Below, in pieces: positions 36,447 to 46,195 of a DNA stretch of 64,000 nucleotides. The notes beneath the pieces were generated by a model that was not told where the DNA came from, made no database searches, and saw only the letters and a list, made by a program, of their open reading frames with translations. How positions within the stretch are numbered: position 1 is the first letter of the stretch; each line of letters starts with the position of its first letter. The DNA lies in contig PGYT01000003.1 in the NCBI GenBank assembly GCA_002839805.1, positions 1-64,000 on the forward strand, written 5' to 3'. Origin of the DNA: Ignavibacteriae bacterium HGW-Ignavibacteriae-2 (GTDB lineage Bacteria; Bacteroidota; Ignavibacteria; Ignavibacteriales; Melioribacteraceae). The position numbers and the translations under genes are program-made.

Positions 36447-37333
36447 TGGATAGAAAACTAAAAAATACCATTGCCCTTATTATAATTTTTGTGCTTATAC
36501 TCGGTGCGGGCGGCATTTTTATTTTCGTTTATCAAAAAGGAAAAATTGATAAAAAAGAAAAACAAATTAATGATTTGAGTATCAATTCGGTGGATACTGA
36601 AAAATTAATGGAACAACTAAACATGCTAAAAAAAAGAGTCGCTGAGCTCGATTCTATTTTGGCATTGCGCAAATATAATATACCTTCAAATTTAGATCAG
36701 TCCAGTCTTTATGATTTTGTGAACAGAATATCTTTCTCTTTCGATCCAAAATCTTTTGTAAATATAGAATACATTGAAATTGGTAAGGACCCGAACTTCT
36801 ATTATTATAAATATAACATAACAGGGACGGCTTATTTTAACGAATTGTTTTACCTAATTTACGCTATTGAACAAAGCCGAGAACTAAAAAAAGTTACGGA
36901 CTGTAGTATAGATAATATTGTAAGTGTGGATGACGATGGAGTAGCTGGTTATAAGGTTTCTTTTAAACTGATGCTTCAAATATATTTTTCCGATTCCGAT
37001 CGATTTACTTCTTCCGCGATGGTGGAAAATAATTTAAAACCAAATGCTTTGTACGATGTATTTTATCCCCTAATACGCAATGAAATACCGCCGAATATTG
37101 ATAATTTGCCAGACGTGCAGTCTGCCCAACTTTTAGCTCTAATACCGGATGGAGCATTTATTGCGGATTCTCGAGGCAATACATATCTGCTCTGGGAAGG
37201 TGATAAAGTTTATTTAGGATACTTGACTGAAATTGATTATCAAAAGAACGAAGTGCATTTTATCCTGAATAAAGGCGGTATAATAGAGAAAGTTAAACTA
37301 ACTCTTGAAAAAGAAAAAAAATCGAGTGAATAA
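36446..37333 (+). CDS. PilO-PilP-like fusion assembly protein
   Basis: A 295-residue protein: a short cytoplasmic tail, one membrane segment (about 9-30), a coiled coil (about 33-68) and a PilO-like periplasmic domain (about 75-185). The C-terminal part (about 225-290: ALIPDGAFIADSRGNTYLLW then KVYLGYLTEI) resembles the beta domain of PilP that touches the secretin. Both similarities are by pattern, with low sequence conservation in these families. It would link the inner platform to the secretin. It is translationally coupled to the PilM-PilN gene. Confidence 0.7.
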   Translation: MDRKLKNTIALIIIFVLILGAGGIFIFVYQKGKIDKKEKQINDLSINSVDTEKLMEQLNMLKKRVAELDSILALRKYNIPSNLDQSSLYDFVNRISFSFDPKSFVNIEYIEIGKDPNFYYYKYNITGTAYFNELFYLIYAIEQSRELKKVTDCSIDNIVSVDDDGVAGYKVSFKLMLQIYFSDSDRFTSSAMVENNLKPNALYDVFYPLIRNEIPPNIDNLPDVQSAQLLALIPDGAFIADSRGNTYLLWEGDKVYLGYLTEIDYQKNEVHFILNKGGIIEKVKLTLEKEKKSSE

Positions 37334-37334
37334 A

Positions 37335-38585
37335 ATGAAAAAGGTATTTTTAATAATCTTTACTTTAACCAGCATGTTAACTCTTTTTGCGCAGAAAAAC
37401 TTGCAGGAAAAGTTGAGTGGTTATGTTAATCCTGAAGAAATTGTAACTCTTTCTGAAAATATACCTTTTGCGCAGGCAGTTGAAGTATTGAGCCAAGTGA
37501 GTGTTAAACTTACCGGAAAAACAATTGTTTCAACAGCTTCAGTTAATGAACCCATCGGAATTCAAATTGATAAAATGCCTTACAAAAGAGTTTTGAATAT
37601 TATTACTCAAATGAAGAATTTGGTTTACGATGAACAGGAAAGCGCTATAATTATAAAAAGTCCGGCTACATCAAACTCAAATCTTAAAGAAGATATTTAT
37701 GCTTCAGTTGAATCGCGTGAAGTTGAAATTTCAGCAATATTTTTTGAAGCTAATACAAGAGATTCGCGTGAACAGGGAATAAACTGGGATTATCTGCTTT
37801 CTCAAGCGGGATTATCTTTTGGTCCGAAATTGAAAACTTTTATGAGTGCTGCCGATCAACAACAACAATCGCAGGGAGCAACAGGTCAGGTGGTTGAAAC
37901 ACCTGATTTTACAATAGAGAATAAGACAGAATTTGATTTGGGAAGTTTTAAAGGCAACGCAACTGCAGCTTTTAAGTTTTTTGAAAATCAGAATCTTGGA
38001 GAAATTATTGCAAGGCCTTCTATTTCGGTAAGAAATAAAATGAAAGGAAGAATACAAATAGGAGAGGACATTTCTATAAAGGAAAGAGATTTTTCGGGAA
38101 ATTTAATCGACAAGTTCTTTTCAACTGGAACCATAATTGAAGTTACGCCTTACATTTACACCGAGGATGGAATAAATTATATATTACTTAAACTGATGGT
38201 TGAGCGAAGCAGCGGCACTCCAGGACAAATTAGCACCACAATTCAAAAAACTAATGCTACTACTGAAGTCCTGATGCTTGACGGCGAAGAAACAATAATC
38301 GGTGGTTTATTTGTTAACAACGAAGTTTCTGAAAGACGTGGAATTCCTTTTCTTAAAGATTTGCCATGGTGGGTTTTTGGTATTCGGTACCTAACAGGTT
38401 ACAATAGTGAGACTTTGGAAAAAAGGGAAATAATAATACTAATAAAAACAAATATTCTTCCCACACTTAAAGAAAGGATTGAACTGAAGAAAAATGAAAA
38501 TTTGATTAGAAAAACTATTGAAGAAACAGAGAAGGAAATTGAATCCCATAAATCGAATACAATGAAGAAAGAGAAAGAAGAATAA
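37335..38585 (+). CDS. Compact secretin (GspD/PilQ family)
   Basis: About 416 residues with a signal peptide (MKKVFLIIFTLTSMLTLFA). A single N-terminal STN/N-type domain (about 40-110) is followed by the secretin core (about 125-375), with VEISAIFFEANTRDS, GTIIEVTPYI and DGEETIIGGLFVNNEVSERRGIPFLKDLPW. The tail is Lys/Glu-rich. It is much shorter than PilQ or GspD (usually over 600), lacking repeated N domains and an AMIN domain. ATG 37335 is preferred over TTG 37305 because it gives a clean signal peptide. It forms the outer-membrane pore for the filament. Confidence 0.88.
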   Translation: MKKVFLIIFTLTSMLTLFAQKNLQEKLSGYVNPEEIVTLSENIPFAQAVEVLSQVSVKLTGKTIVSTASVNEPIGIQIDKMPYKRVLNIITQMKNLVYDEQESAIIIKSPATSNSNLKEDIYASVESREVEISAIFFEANTRDSREQGINWDYLLSQAGLSFGPKLKTFMSAADQQQQSQGATGQVVETPDFTIENKTEFDLGSFKGNATAAFKFFENQNLGEIIARPSISVRNKMKGRIQIGEDISIKERDFSGNLIDKFFSTGTIIEVTPYIYTEDGINYILLKLMVERSSGTPGQISTTIQKTNATTEVLMLDGEETIIGGLFVNNEVSERRGIPFLKDLPWWVFGIRYLTGYNSETLEKREIIILIKTNILPTLKERIELKKNENLIRKTIEETEKEIESHKSNTMKKEKEE

Positions 38586-38587
38586 TA

Positions 38588-38962
38588 ATGCACTCGATTC
38601 TAATAGTCGATGATGATATAAATCTTTGTACTGTATTATCCGAAGAATTAAACGAAATCGGGTTTAATGCAACAGCAGTAAATTCGGCCGACAAGGCTAT
38701 CAGTTTTATAGAAAATAATCAATTAGATTTAATTTTATTAGATCTGAAAATGCCAGAGAAGGACGGTTTTTATGTTTTAAACTCTTTAAAAGAAATGGGG
38801 ATAAAAGTTAAAGTAATTGTTCTAACCGCTTATGCCGACGTCCAGAGTGCAATAGATTCGGCAAAATTAGGTGCGAACAATTTTATCAGTAAACCTTATG
38901 ATCTAGATGATTTAATAATTACTGTCCGGAAAGTTTTACAAACAGAAGACAATGAAAATTAA
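38588..38962 (+). CDS. Single-domain response regulator (CheY-like)
   Basis: A 124-residue receiver domain without output domain. The acidic pocket is D8-D9-D10, the phospho-acceptor is D52 (LLDLKMPEKDG), with T in VLTAY and K in SKPYD. It starts 2 nt after the secretin stop and overlaps the following kinase by 11 bp, so it appears to be part of the pilus operon. It may pass a signal to the PilB or PilT motors or act in a relay with the hybrid kinase. Confidence 0.9.
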   Translation: MHSILIVDDDINLCTVLSEELNEIGFNATAVNSADKAISFIENNQLDLILLDLKMPEKDGFYVLNSLKEMGIKVKVIVLTAYADVQSAIDSAKLGANNFISKPYDLDDLIITVRKVLQTEDNEN

Positions 38963-41729
38963 TGTTCGTATTACTCTCATCACTTTTCTTGTTGTAGTAA
39001 TCGTTTCAGGAGTATCTTCCTTAGTATATTATTCCACTACAAATGCAATCCTAGAATCCAGAAACACTAAAAATATTATTAATAGCACCAACGATTTTGT
39101 TTTTTTTCTGGAATCCAGTATCGATAAAACCAATGAAGATTTTCAGAAGTATTACCTAAATAAAAACAAAATAGAACCTATTAATATAGACAGTACAAGT
39201 GTTGATTTAATTTTTTCTATAGGTGAAGAAAATCAGGTAAAAATTATTGCAATTAAAACAGGGATAATAATAAACAGACGTTTTAATACTTTTAAGGATT
39301 TTGTAGACGATAACCCGCACTTGATTGTACAATTCTTTAAGAATTGGGAAGGCGCCACAATTTATTACGCTATAGTTATCGATGAAAAATTTCTTAATGA
39401 AGCTTCAAAAAAAATTAGAGCCGATGTAGCTCTTATGATAGACAATTTGCCCTATAATTACTCGAATTCAAATGAAAACAGCAATTATGTGGCAAACATG
39501 ATAAATTCACAAAATAAGCTGAAATATTTAAATAATTTCGATATTATAAATTCTTCCACCAGCGGGGCCGATTTTGTTGCAGTAAAATATCAGCCTAAAA
39601 ACATTTTAACATCTACATCCAAATTTAGTTTTTTAGTTTTCTCGCTTTATTCAGAGTTGTATTATTTTACTGATACAATGAAAATTATAATTCCAGTAAT
39701 AATATTGACCGGAATTGTACTGGCAATGATATTTGCTCTTGTTTTTACAGCAAAATTCAGAAAACAAATTTCCCTATTAACCGAAGCCACTACAATTAAT
39801 CGCCAGGGGAATCTGGATTATCATGTCCCGATCATTTCTAAAGACGAAATAGGAAATTTAGGCGTTACATTCAATCAAATGATTTCTGAAATTAACAACA
39901 AAGAAAAACTGGAAAAACAATATGCCGAATTTATTGTTATACTTAACCAGAACATTACTTTGAAAGATTTATCACATTCGGTTCTAGTAAAAATTCTGGA
40001 ATCAGTTAATTTTAAATTTGGTGCCATCTATTTGCAACAGGAAGACGATTTGAGTGTACTCTGCAGCATCGGGCTGGATAAGAATTACAATGTTGATATT
40101 GAAAACACCGGACTGTACAAAAGCGTAATTGAACAACGTGAATCCGTTGAAATGAAATTTGAAGAAAATATGCCAGTTATTCGCAGCGCAATTCTTGAAA
40201 TTGAAATAAGGTATTTGGTTATTGTACCGATAATTTTCGGCGACAAATTTTTAGGACTTATTGAATTAGTAAGTGAAACAATTCCAATTATTTCACCAAG
40301 AGAGTTTTTGGAGAAAATTAAAGAACAATTGGCAATAGGGTTGAACAATTCGTTATCATATCAGAAACTTTCTAAACTTGTTGATGAACTGAAACAATTG
40401 AATGAGGAATATCATAAACAAAACATACAAATTAGTGGACATAACGAGGAACTTGTTAAGCTGCACTCACAATTGAAAGAAAAGGCTTCAGAACTGGAAG
40501 AGGAAAAAAGAAAAGCTGTTGAATTATCTCACGTTAAGTCGCAGTTTCTGGCAAGTATGTCGCACGAATTAAAAACTCCTCTCAATTCTATTATTGGATT
40601 AAGTGAACTAACTGAAAAAGATCCAGCATCTCTTCAAAAAACTAAAGATCGAGTAAAAATTGTATTAAGAAACAGCAAAAAACTGCTCGGGATGATTAAC
40701 AATATTTTAGAGTTTTCAAAAATTGAAGCTGGGAAATACGATGTAAATAAACAAAACTTTTTGCCCTCCGAATTTTTAACAGAAATATATTTAAGTTCCG
40801 AAATTTTATTTAGCGAGAAACAACTGCCGTTTACAATTAAAATTAACAGTTCAAAAAATCTACTTCTTAATACGGATAAAACTAAAGTCGAACACATTCT
40901 ACTTAATTTGATCAGTAACGCTGCTAAATTTACAGATATTGGTTCTGTGACTATGAATGTCGAAAAAGTAGATGCCAGGGATGTTAAGTTTAGTATTATT
41001 GATACGGGAATTGGAATTTCTGAAACTAATCAACAGAAAATTTTCAATGAATTTAGCCAAGTTGAATCGGGAAATAGCAGAAAATACAGTGGGGCGGGTT
41101 TAGGATTGGCTATCTGCGCAAGATATGCTGAAATATTAAACGCTTCTATTGGCGTAAATAGTTTAGAGGGAGTAGGCTCAACATTTACGTTGCTAATTAG
41201 TGAGGCAATATCTGAAGAAATACCATTTCACAACGAAAAAGAATTTTTGATATCTTCTGATAGAAAAAATAAAAAAATTAACACTCCCGATTCATTACTA
41301 ACAGTAAATCAATCTTTAATTCCCGACGAAAGTTCGAAAACTCTTTTGCCCCAGATCTTATTAGTAGACGATGATAAAGATACTTTATATACAGTAGGTG
41401 AAATTCTTACCAATCTTGGTTACAATCTGCATTATGCAAACAACGGGATAGAATGTTTGGCTAAGTTGGAAGAAATTAAGCCTGATTTAATTCTGCTTGA
41501 TATTATGATGCCAGAAATGGACGGTTTTGAGACTATAAAAAAAATAAGAGCCAGCGAATCTTTAAAATATCTTAAAGTATTCGCTTTAACCGCTCACGCA
41601 ATGCTTGATGATAAACATATTATTGAACAAACCGGCTTTGATGATTTAATAACAAAACCGGTTGAAAATACAACAATTCAATTAAAAGTTAAACAAGCCA
41701 TTATCAATAACAATAGAAAACCAGTATGA
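38952..41729 (+). CDS. Membrane hybrid sensor histidine kinase with C-terminal receiver
   Basis: A 925-residue protein. The order is: membrane segment (about 8-28), periplasmic sensor (about 30-240), membrane segment (about 242-268), HAMP (about 270-320), GAF-like domain (about 330-465), coiled coil (about 470-530), HisKA with H538 (MSHELKTPLN), HATPase (N, DTGIGI and GAGLGLAI boxes), and a receiver with D850 (LLDIMMPEMDG). It overlaps the genes on both sides (11 bp and 4 bp). The stimulus is unknown; position suggests pilus or surface signalling. Confidence 0.92.
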   Translation: MKINVRITLITFLVVVIVSGVSSLVYYSTTNAILESRNTKNIINSTNDFVFFLESSIDKTNEDFQKYYLNKNKIEPINIDSTSVDLIFSIGEENQVKIIAIKTGIIINRRFNTFKDFVDDNPHLIVQFFKNWEGATIYYAIVIDEKFLNEASKKIRADVALMIDNLPYNYSNSNENSNYVANMINSQNKLKYLNNFDIINSSTSGADFVAVKYQPKNILTSTSKFSFLVFSLYSELYYFTDTMKIIIPVIILTGIVLAMIFALVFTAKFRKQISLLTEATTINRQGNLDYHVPIISKDEIGNLGVTFNQMISEINNKEKLEKQYAEFIVILNQNITLKDLSHSVLVKILESVNFKFGAIYLQQEDDLSVLCSIGLDKNYNVDIENTGLYKSVIEQRESVEMKFEENMPVIRSAILEIEIRYLVIVPIIFGDKFLGLIELVSETIPIISPREFLEKIKEQLAIGLNNSLSYQKLSKLVDELKQLNEEYHKQNIQISGHNEELVKLHSQLKEKASELEEEKRKAVELSHVKSQFLASMSHELKTPLNSIIGLSELTEKDPASLQKTKDRVKIVLRNSKKLLGMINNILEFSKIEAGKYDVNKQNFLPSEFLTEIYLSSEILFSEKQLPFTIKINSSKNLLLNTDKTKVEHILLNLISNAAKFTDIGSVTMNVEKVDARDVKFSIIDTGIGISETNQQKIFNEFSQVESGNSRKYSGAGLGLAICARYAEILNASIGVNSLEGVGSTFTLLISEAISEEIPFHNEKEFLISSDRKNKKINTPDSLLTVNQSLIPDESSKTLLPQILLVDDDKDTLYTVGEILTNLGYNLHYANNGIECLAKLEEIKPDLILLDIMMPEMDGFETIKKIRASESLKYLKVFALTAHAMLDDKHIIEQTGFDDLITKPVENTTIQLKVKQAIINNNRKPV

Positions 41730-42394
41730 AAAAAATTCTAATCGTAGACGATCAACCGGATAATGTTTTTATTCTTGAAGATAGACTAAAAAGAGAAGGA
41801 TTTGAAACTATAAGTGCTTACGACGGGCCTACTTGTCTGCAAAAAGCAGAAGATGACAATCCGGATTTAGTTTTGCTCGATGTAATGATGCCCGGTATGT
41901 CGGGATTCGAGGCATGCGAAAAACTTGTATCCAATGAAAAAACAAAGTCTATCCCCGTTATTCTTGTTACAGCGCTCACGGATATTGAAGATATTAAAAA
42001 GGGACTATCAGTAGGTGCCTTCGATTATATTAAAAAACCTTATAATAGGGCGGAATTAATCGCTCGAGTTAACTCTGCTCTGCGATTTAGCGAATCTAAC
42101 AAAGTATTGATAGAAGTGGAAAAAATTAAAACTTTTGCAGCAACGGTAATTACTGCCAATCACGAAATTAAACAGCCGTTAACTCTTATAAACCTATCTA
42201 CCGCTGCAATAACACGTGAATTGGGCCGTGAAGAGCTAAGGAAGGAAGTAATACAAAAACGGATAATGTTTATTGACAATGCCACTAAGGATATAATTAG
42301 AGTACTGGAAAAATTTAATCAAATCAAAAAACCTGTAATTACAGATTATGTTAATAATTTAAAAATGGTTGATCTGGATAAATCGGAGGAATAA
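41726..42394 (+). CDS. Receiver-DHp protein lacking a kinase ATP-binding domain
   Basis: A 222-residue protein: a receiver domain (1-120) with acceptor D52 (LLDVMMPGMSG), then a helical region with H146 in NHEIKQPLTLINLS, an H-box like that of HisKA dimerisation domains. No N, G1 or G2 box follows; the protein ends at about 70 residues past the histidine. It might act as a phosphotransfer intermediate or a dimerising partner of the hybrid kinase. The stop abuts the stop of the convergent kinase gene with no bases between. Confidence 0.8.
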   Translation: MKKILIVDDQPDNVFILEDRLKREGFETISAYDGPTCLQKAEDDNPDLVLLDVMMPGMSGFEACEKLVSNEKTKSIPVILVTALTDIEDIKKGLSVGAFDYIKKPYNRAELIARVNSALRFSESNKVLIEVEKIKTFAATVITANHEIKQPLTLINLSTAAITRELGREELRKEVIQKRIMFIDNATKDIIRVLEKFNQIKKPVITDYVNNLKMVDLDKSEE

Positions 42395-43807
42395 TTAATT
42401 CAGTAATATTTTAATCTCTTCTAGTAATTCCTTGAAGTCGTAAGGTTTTGTCATTATTCTGTTTACAGAAAGTTCAGATATGGCATCATCATTTAATATT
42501 GATTGTGAACCGGATGTTAGAATTATCGGATTTTTATAATTTAAGACTCTAAGTTTTCGTATACATTCTATTCCATTCATAGCCGGCATTTTCCGATCGA
42601 TAATCATTAAATCTATTTCGGTTTCTGTTTGTAAAATATTTAGTACTTCCAAACCGTTTCGTGTCTTAATTACTTTGTAATTATAAGATTCAAGTAAATC
42701 TGTTAATAACTCCAAAATAGTTTCCTCATCGTCAGCTATAAGAATGATTTTTTCGTTATTGGCAGTGAGTTCGCTTTTTTGGAACATATCTCTTGCAGGT
42801 AAATAAATAACGAATTCTGTGCCCAACAGCCATTTGCTTTTAACTTCGATGTATCCATTGTGATCGGTAATTATACTTTTTACAATATTTAATCCAAGTC
42901 CCGATTCTCTGTTTCTTATTTTTGTGGAAAACTCGGGATTAAATACTTTATGGATGTGTTTTTTACGAATACCTGAGCCATTATCTTTAACAGTGATTTT
43001 CACGTACTGTTTAATAGATTTGTTGTAGTTAGCGGGCAATGAGTTTGAGTTTATATTTGATGCGGAAATAGAAATTGTACCTTTTCGTCTAATTGCTTCG
43101 GAAGAGTTTATACTTAAATTTAATAGGACTCTGTAAATATCTGAATAATTGGAAGTGATGAAACTCAAATCATTGTCAATATTCATTTTAATATTAATAT
43201 CGCTTCTAACAATGTTCTGAAGTGAATTTTCAAGTTCCTCGAGAAGCTGCCTTAGGTCTACTTTCTTTTTAATAGATTCCCTTGAAGTGTTTTCCGATAA
43301 TACTTGTTGAATGATATCGGCCGCTCTTTGAGAATTTATTTCTAGGGTGTCTAGCAAATGTTTAGGATACTCTCCTTTTTCATAATTTGATTTTAGAAAA
43401 GATGCGCTATTGGAAATACTTGTTAAAATGTTATTCAGATCGTGGGCAAAGTTTTTTATCGATTTAACTCTTCTGCTTAGTTTGTCGGAGGTTTGTTTAT
43501 TCTCCTCCAAATAAATAATGTAACCTATTTTATCATGTTTTTCCTTCGTACTAATTATCCGAACTTCCCAAAATAAATTTTCTTCAACTATCACATCGTC
43601 ACTATCTAATCTTGCTGTATCCAGATCAAATAATTGATCTATTTTTACACCTAAAATATTCCCCTCGATCATTGAAGCAAATACTTTTGTGTGCCAAATC
43701 AATTCTTTGTTTTTATCGGCAATTGCCAAAGGGATATTTAAGGAATCGAAAAGACTAAGACTGCTCTTAGAAAAAAAGTTCACCGGATTCTGCATTGCTG
43801 AAGGCAT
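42395..43807 (-). CDS. Cytoplasmic NtrB-like histidine kinase with C-terminal receiver
   Basis: A 470-residue protein without membrane segments: a PAS-like domain (about 15-105), a HisKA domain with H122 (FAHDLNNIL, as in NtrB-type kinases), HATPase (NLSINSSEA, DNGSGI, ESGLGLNIV) and a receiver (about 348-468, IDRKMPAMNG). It lies 1 bp after the sigma-54 regulator gene on the same strand, so the two form a cognate NtrB/NtrC-like pair. The PAS domain may read a cytoplasmic signal. Confidence 0.9.
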   Translation of the reverse strand: MPSAMQNPVNFFSKSSLSLFDSLNIPLAIADKNKELIWHTKVFASMIEGNILGVKIDQLFDLDTARLDSDDVIVEENLFWEVRIISTKEKHDKIGYIIYLEENKQTSDKLSRRVKSIKNFAHDLNNILTSISNSASFLKSNYEKGEYPKHLLDTLEINSQRAADIIQQVLSENTSRESIKKKVDLRQLLEELENSLQNIVRSDINIKMNIDNDLSFITSNYSDIYRVLLNLSINSSEAIRRKGTISISASNINSNSLPANYNKSIKQYVKITVKDNGSGIRKKHIHKVFNPEFSTKIRNRESGLGLNIVKSIITDHNGYIEVKSKWLLGTEFVIYLPARDMFQKSELTANNEKIILIADDEETILELLTDLLESYNYKVIKTRNGLEVLNILQTETEIDLMIIDRKMPAMNGIECIRKLRVLNYKNPIILTSGSQSILNDDAISELSVNRIMTKPYDFKELLEEIKILLN

Positions 43808-43808
43808 T

Positions 43809-45155
43809 TTATTTTAGATCGTATTTTTTAATTTTTGAATACAGTGTTTTTTGAGCAATTCCCAGAGCTTTAGCCGTCAATTCCCTATTCCATTCAAACT
43901 CGTCTAAAACTCTGCTGATATGTGCTTTTTCAATGTAATCTAGATTTAGGATGCGTCCATGTTCATCATAAATCCCGTCAGAAGTTGTCATACTCCCCCG
44001 CGGTAAATTAAGATCTTTTACTTTTATCGTTTCACCGTCAGAGAAAATTAAGGCTCGCTCAATTGTATGAGCCAATTCGCGAACGTTGCCCGGCCAGGCA
44101 TAATTTATCAATGCATTTTCAGCTTCTGTAGATAAAGTTTTAAGACTTCGAATGGGCGAGTTTTTTTGCAAAAAATAATTTGCTAACAATAATACGTCTT
44201 TGCCTCTGTCTCTGCAAGGAGGAATAGTAAGTGTAATAACATTCAATCTAAACAAAAGGTCTCGTCTAAACGTTTTATTCTCGGCTTCTTCCATTAAGTT
44301 TTTATTTGTCGCGCCAATTACTCGAACATCAGAATTTAAATTTGTTATTCCGCCTACTCTTCGAAATTCACCTTTTTCTAGAAACCGAAGTAGTTTTGGT
44401 TGAAGTGTTAAACTGAGTTCCCCGATTTCATCCAAAAATAGTGTTCCACCGCTTGCAATTTCAACCAATCCCTGTTTTGCTGTTTTTGCGTCTGTAAATG
44501 CGCCCTTTTCATAACCAAATAATTCACTTTCCATCAGCTGATCGGGCAGTGACGCACAGTTTATTGCCACAAGAGGCTTTTTATTTCTATTCGAGTTTTT
44601 ATGTATGAACTCCGCAAACAATTCTTTGCCGGTTCCAGTTTCTCCTTCGAGCAAAATATTAGAATCCGATTTCGCGGCTCTTTCGGCCAGGCTGATTACT
44701 TCCCTTATGGCCTTACTTTCTCCTATTATCGAATGAGGCGCAAACTTATCAACTTTAGAAGACAAGATTTTATTTTTAACCACAAGATCTTTATGTTCTA
44801 AAGCACGGTCAATAACCACGACTAATTGACCAAACTCATAAGGCTTCGGAATAAAATCGTATGCACCGTTTTTAATACAGTCTATAGCGGTTCGCACATC
44901 TGTTTTTGCGGTTAAGATAATTACTTGAACGCTTGGGTGGTGTTCGTTTGCGTATGCTAGAACTTCTTCGCCATGAACTTCAGTCATTTCCAGATCTAGC
45001 AGTAGCACATCGTAAGTTTTACTTTTTAGGTTTTCAATCGCAAATTTACCATCAAATACAATATCAACTACATAACCTTCGCTGACAAGCTCTTCTTTTA
45101 ATAGATAACACAGAGTTTGATCGTCGTCGGCAATTAAAATTCTAGAATTAATCAT
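43809..45155 (-). CDS. Sigma-54-dependent response regulator (NtrC/PilR family)
   Basis: A 448-residue protein with a receiver (1-120, D54; the usual Pro of the MP pair is Thr, EMTEV), a sigma-54 AAA+ domain (about 140-365; Walker A GETGTGKE, the loop GAFTDA in place of GAFTGA, Walker B GGTLFLDEIGELS) and a Fis-type HTH (about 405-445). It would activate sigma-54 promoters after phosphorylation by the downstream kinase. A candidate target is the promoter before the pilin genes. GAFTDA occurs in other family members too, so activity is likely kept. Confidence 0.93.
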   Translation of the reverse strand: MINSRILIADDDQTLCYLLKEELVSEGYVVDIVFDGKFAIENLKSKTYDVLLLDLEMTEVHGEEVLAYANEHHPSVQVIILTAKTDVRTAIDCIKNGAYDFIPKPYEFGQLVVVIDRALEHKDLVVKNKILSSKVDKFAPHSIIGESKAIREVISLAERAAKSDSNILLEGETGTGKELFAEFIHKNSNRNKKPLVAINCASLPDQLMESELFGYEKGAFTDAKTAKQGLVEIASGGTLFLDEIGELSLTLQPKLLRFLEKGEFRRVGGITNLNSDVRVIGATNKNLMEEAENKTFRRDLLFRLNVITLTIPPCRDRGKDVLLLANYFLQKNSPIRSLKTLSTEAENALINYAWPGNVRELAHTIERALIFSDGETIKVKDLNLPRGSMTTSDGIYDEHGRILNLDYIEKAHISRVLDEFEWNRELTAKALGIAQKTLYSKIKKYDLK

Positions 45156-45244
45156 TTTGCCTACAATTGTTAATAATACCTGAGAAATATATGAAATTAT
45201 CGAAAATTAATTGGAATATTAAACCATTTATAAAATATTGTTCG

Positions 45245-46195
45245 CTACCATGGCAGTTTTTTTAGATCAATATTTCCACCTGAAATTATCAAACATATGT
45301 TTTGTCCTGCAAAAAGCTCTCTATGTTTTAAAACAACGGCAAGGGGCACTGCACCGGAAGGTTCAACTATTATTTTCATACGTTCCCAAATAAGTTTCAT
45401 CGCTTCAATAATCAAATTATCTTCAACAGTTAAAATTGATTCCACATGCTGTTTGATAATATTATAAGTTTTATCGCTCAATGAAGTTAGCAGACCATCG
45501 GCAATTGTATTGGGATTTACAGAGGGATATACTTTCGAGTCACGAATGGATTTAAACGCATCATCAGCTCCCGCGGGTTCTGCGCCTATTACTTTTGTGT
45601 GAGGAGAAAAATATTTTGCGGAGAGACAAGTTCCGCTCAATAATCCTCCGCCCCCCACAGGGGCAATAATAAAATTCAAAAAATTCAGCTCATCAAACAC
45701 TTCTTTTGCACATGTGGCTTGACCCTCGATAACATGATTGTTGTTGAAAGGATGAATAAACACGGCGCCTGTGCGATTAAGAACTTTTTCGAGCTCCGCC
45801 TCTCTTGATGTTAAAGTTGATTCCGAATATATAATTTCCCCTTCGTATTCTTTTACAGCTGCTTTTTTAATTTCGGGCGCGCTATTGGGCATTACAATAA
45901 ATGCTTTAACACCCTTTAACTTAGCAGCTAATGCTATTGCCGCAGCATGATTACCGCTTGAATGTGTGGCAACTCCTTTGTTCAATTCCTGCTCACTTAA
46001 GCTGAGAATAGCGTTGGACGCTCCCCGCATTTTAAAAGCACCCACCTTTTGAAAGTTTTCGCATTTAAAAAATAATTTTGTCCCGGTAATTGCATCAATT
46101 GAACGGGAAGTTAAAATTGGGGTTTTATGAATAAATGATTCTATTCTTTTGTGAGCTGCAATAATCTCATTTGAGGATGGGAAAATAGAATTCAT
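45245..46195 (-). CDS. PLP-dependent threonine/serine dehydratase
   Basis: A 316-residue fold-type II PLP enzyme. The Schiff-base lysine is K55 in QKVGAFKMRGA; the phosphate-binding glycine loop GGGGLLSG, SSGNHAAA and the C-terminal ISGGNIDL are present. There is no regulatory ACT domain, so it resembles catabolic threonine ammonia-lyase or serine racemase more than biosynthetic IlvA. The product would be 2-oxobutanoate or pyruvate plus ammonia. It is a lone gene, divergent from xdhC. Confidence 0.88.
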   Translation of the reverse strand: MNSIFPSSNEIIAAHKRIESFIHKTPILTSRSIDAITGTKLFFKCENFQKVGAFKMRGASNAILSLSEQELNKGVATHSSGNHAAAIALAAKLKGVKAFIVMPNSAPEIKKAAVKEYEGEIIYSESTLTSREAELEKVLNRTGAVFIHPFNNNHVIEGQATCAKEVFDELNFLNFIIAPVGGGGLLSGTCLSAKYFSPHTKVIGAEPAGADDAFKSIRDSKVYPSVNPNTIADGLLTSLSDKTYNIIKQHVESILTVEDNLIIEAMKLIWERMKIIVEPSGAVPLAVVLKHRELFAGQNICLIISGGNIDLKKLPW

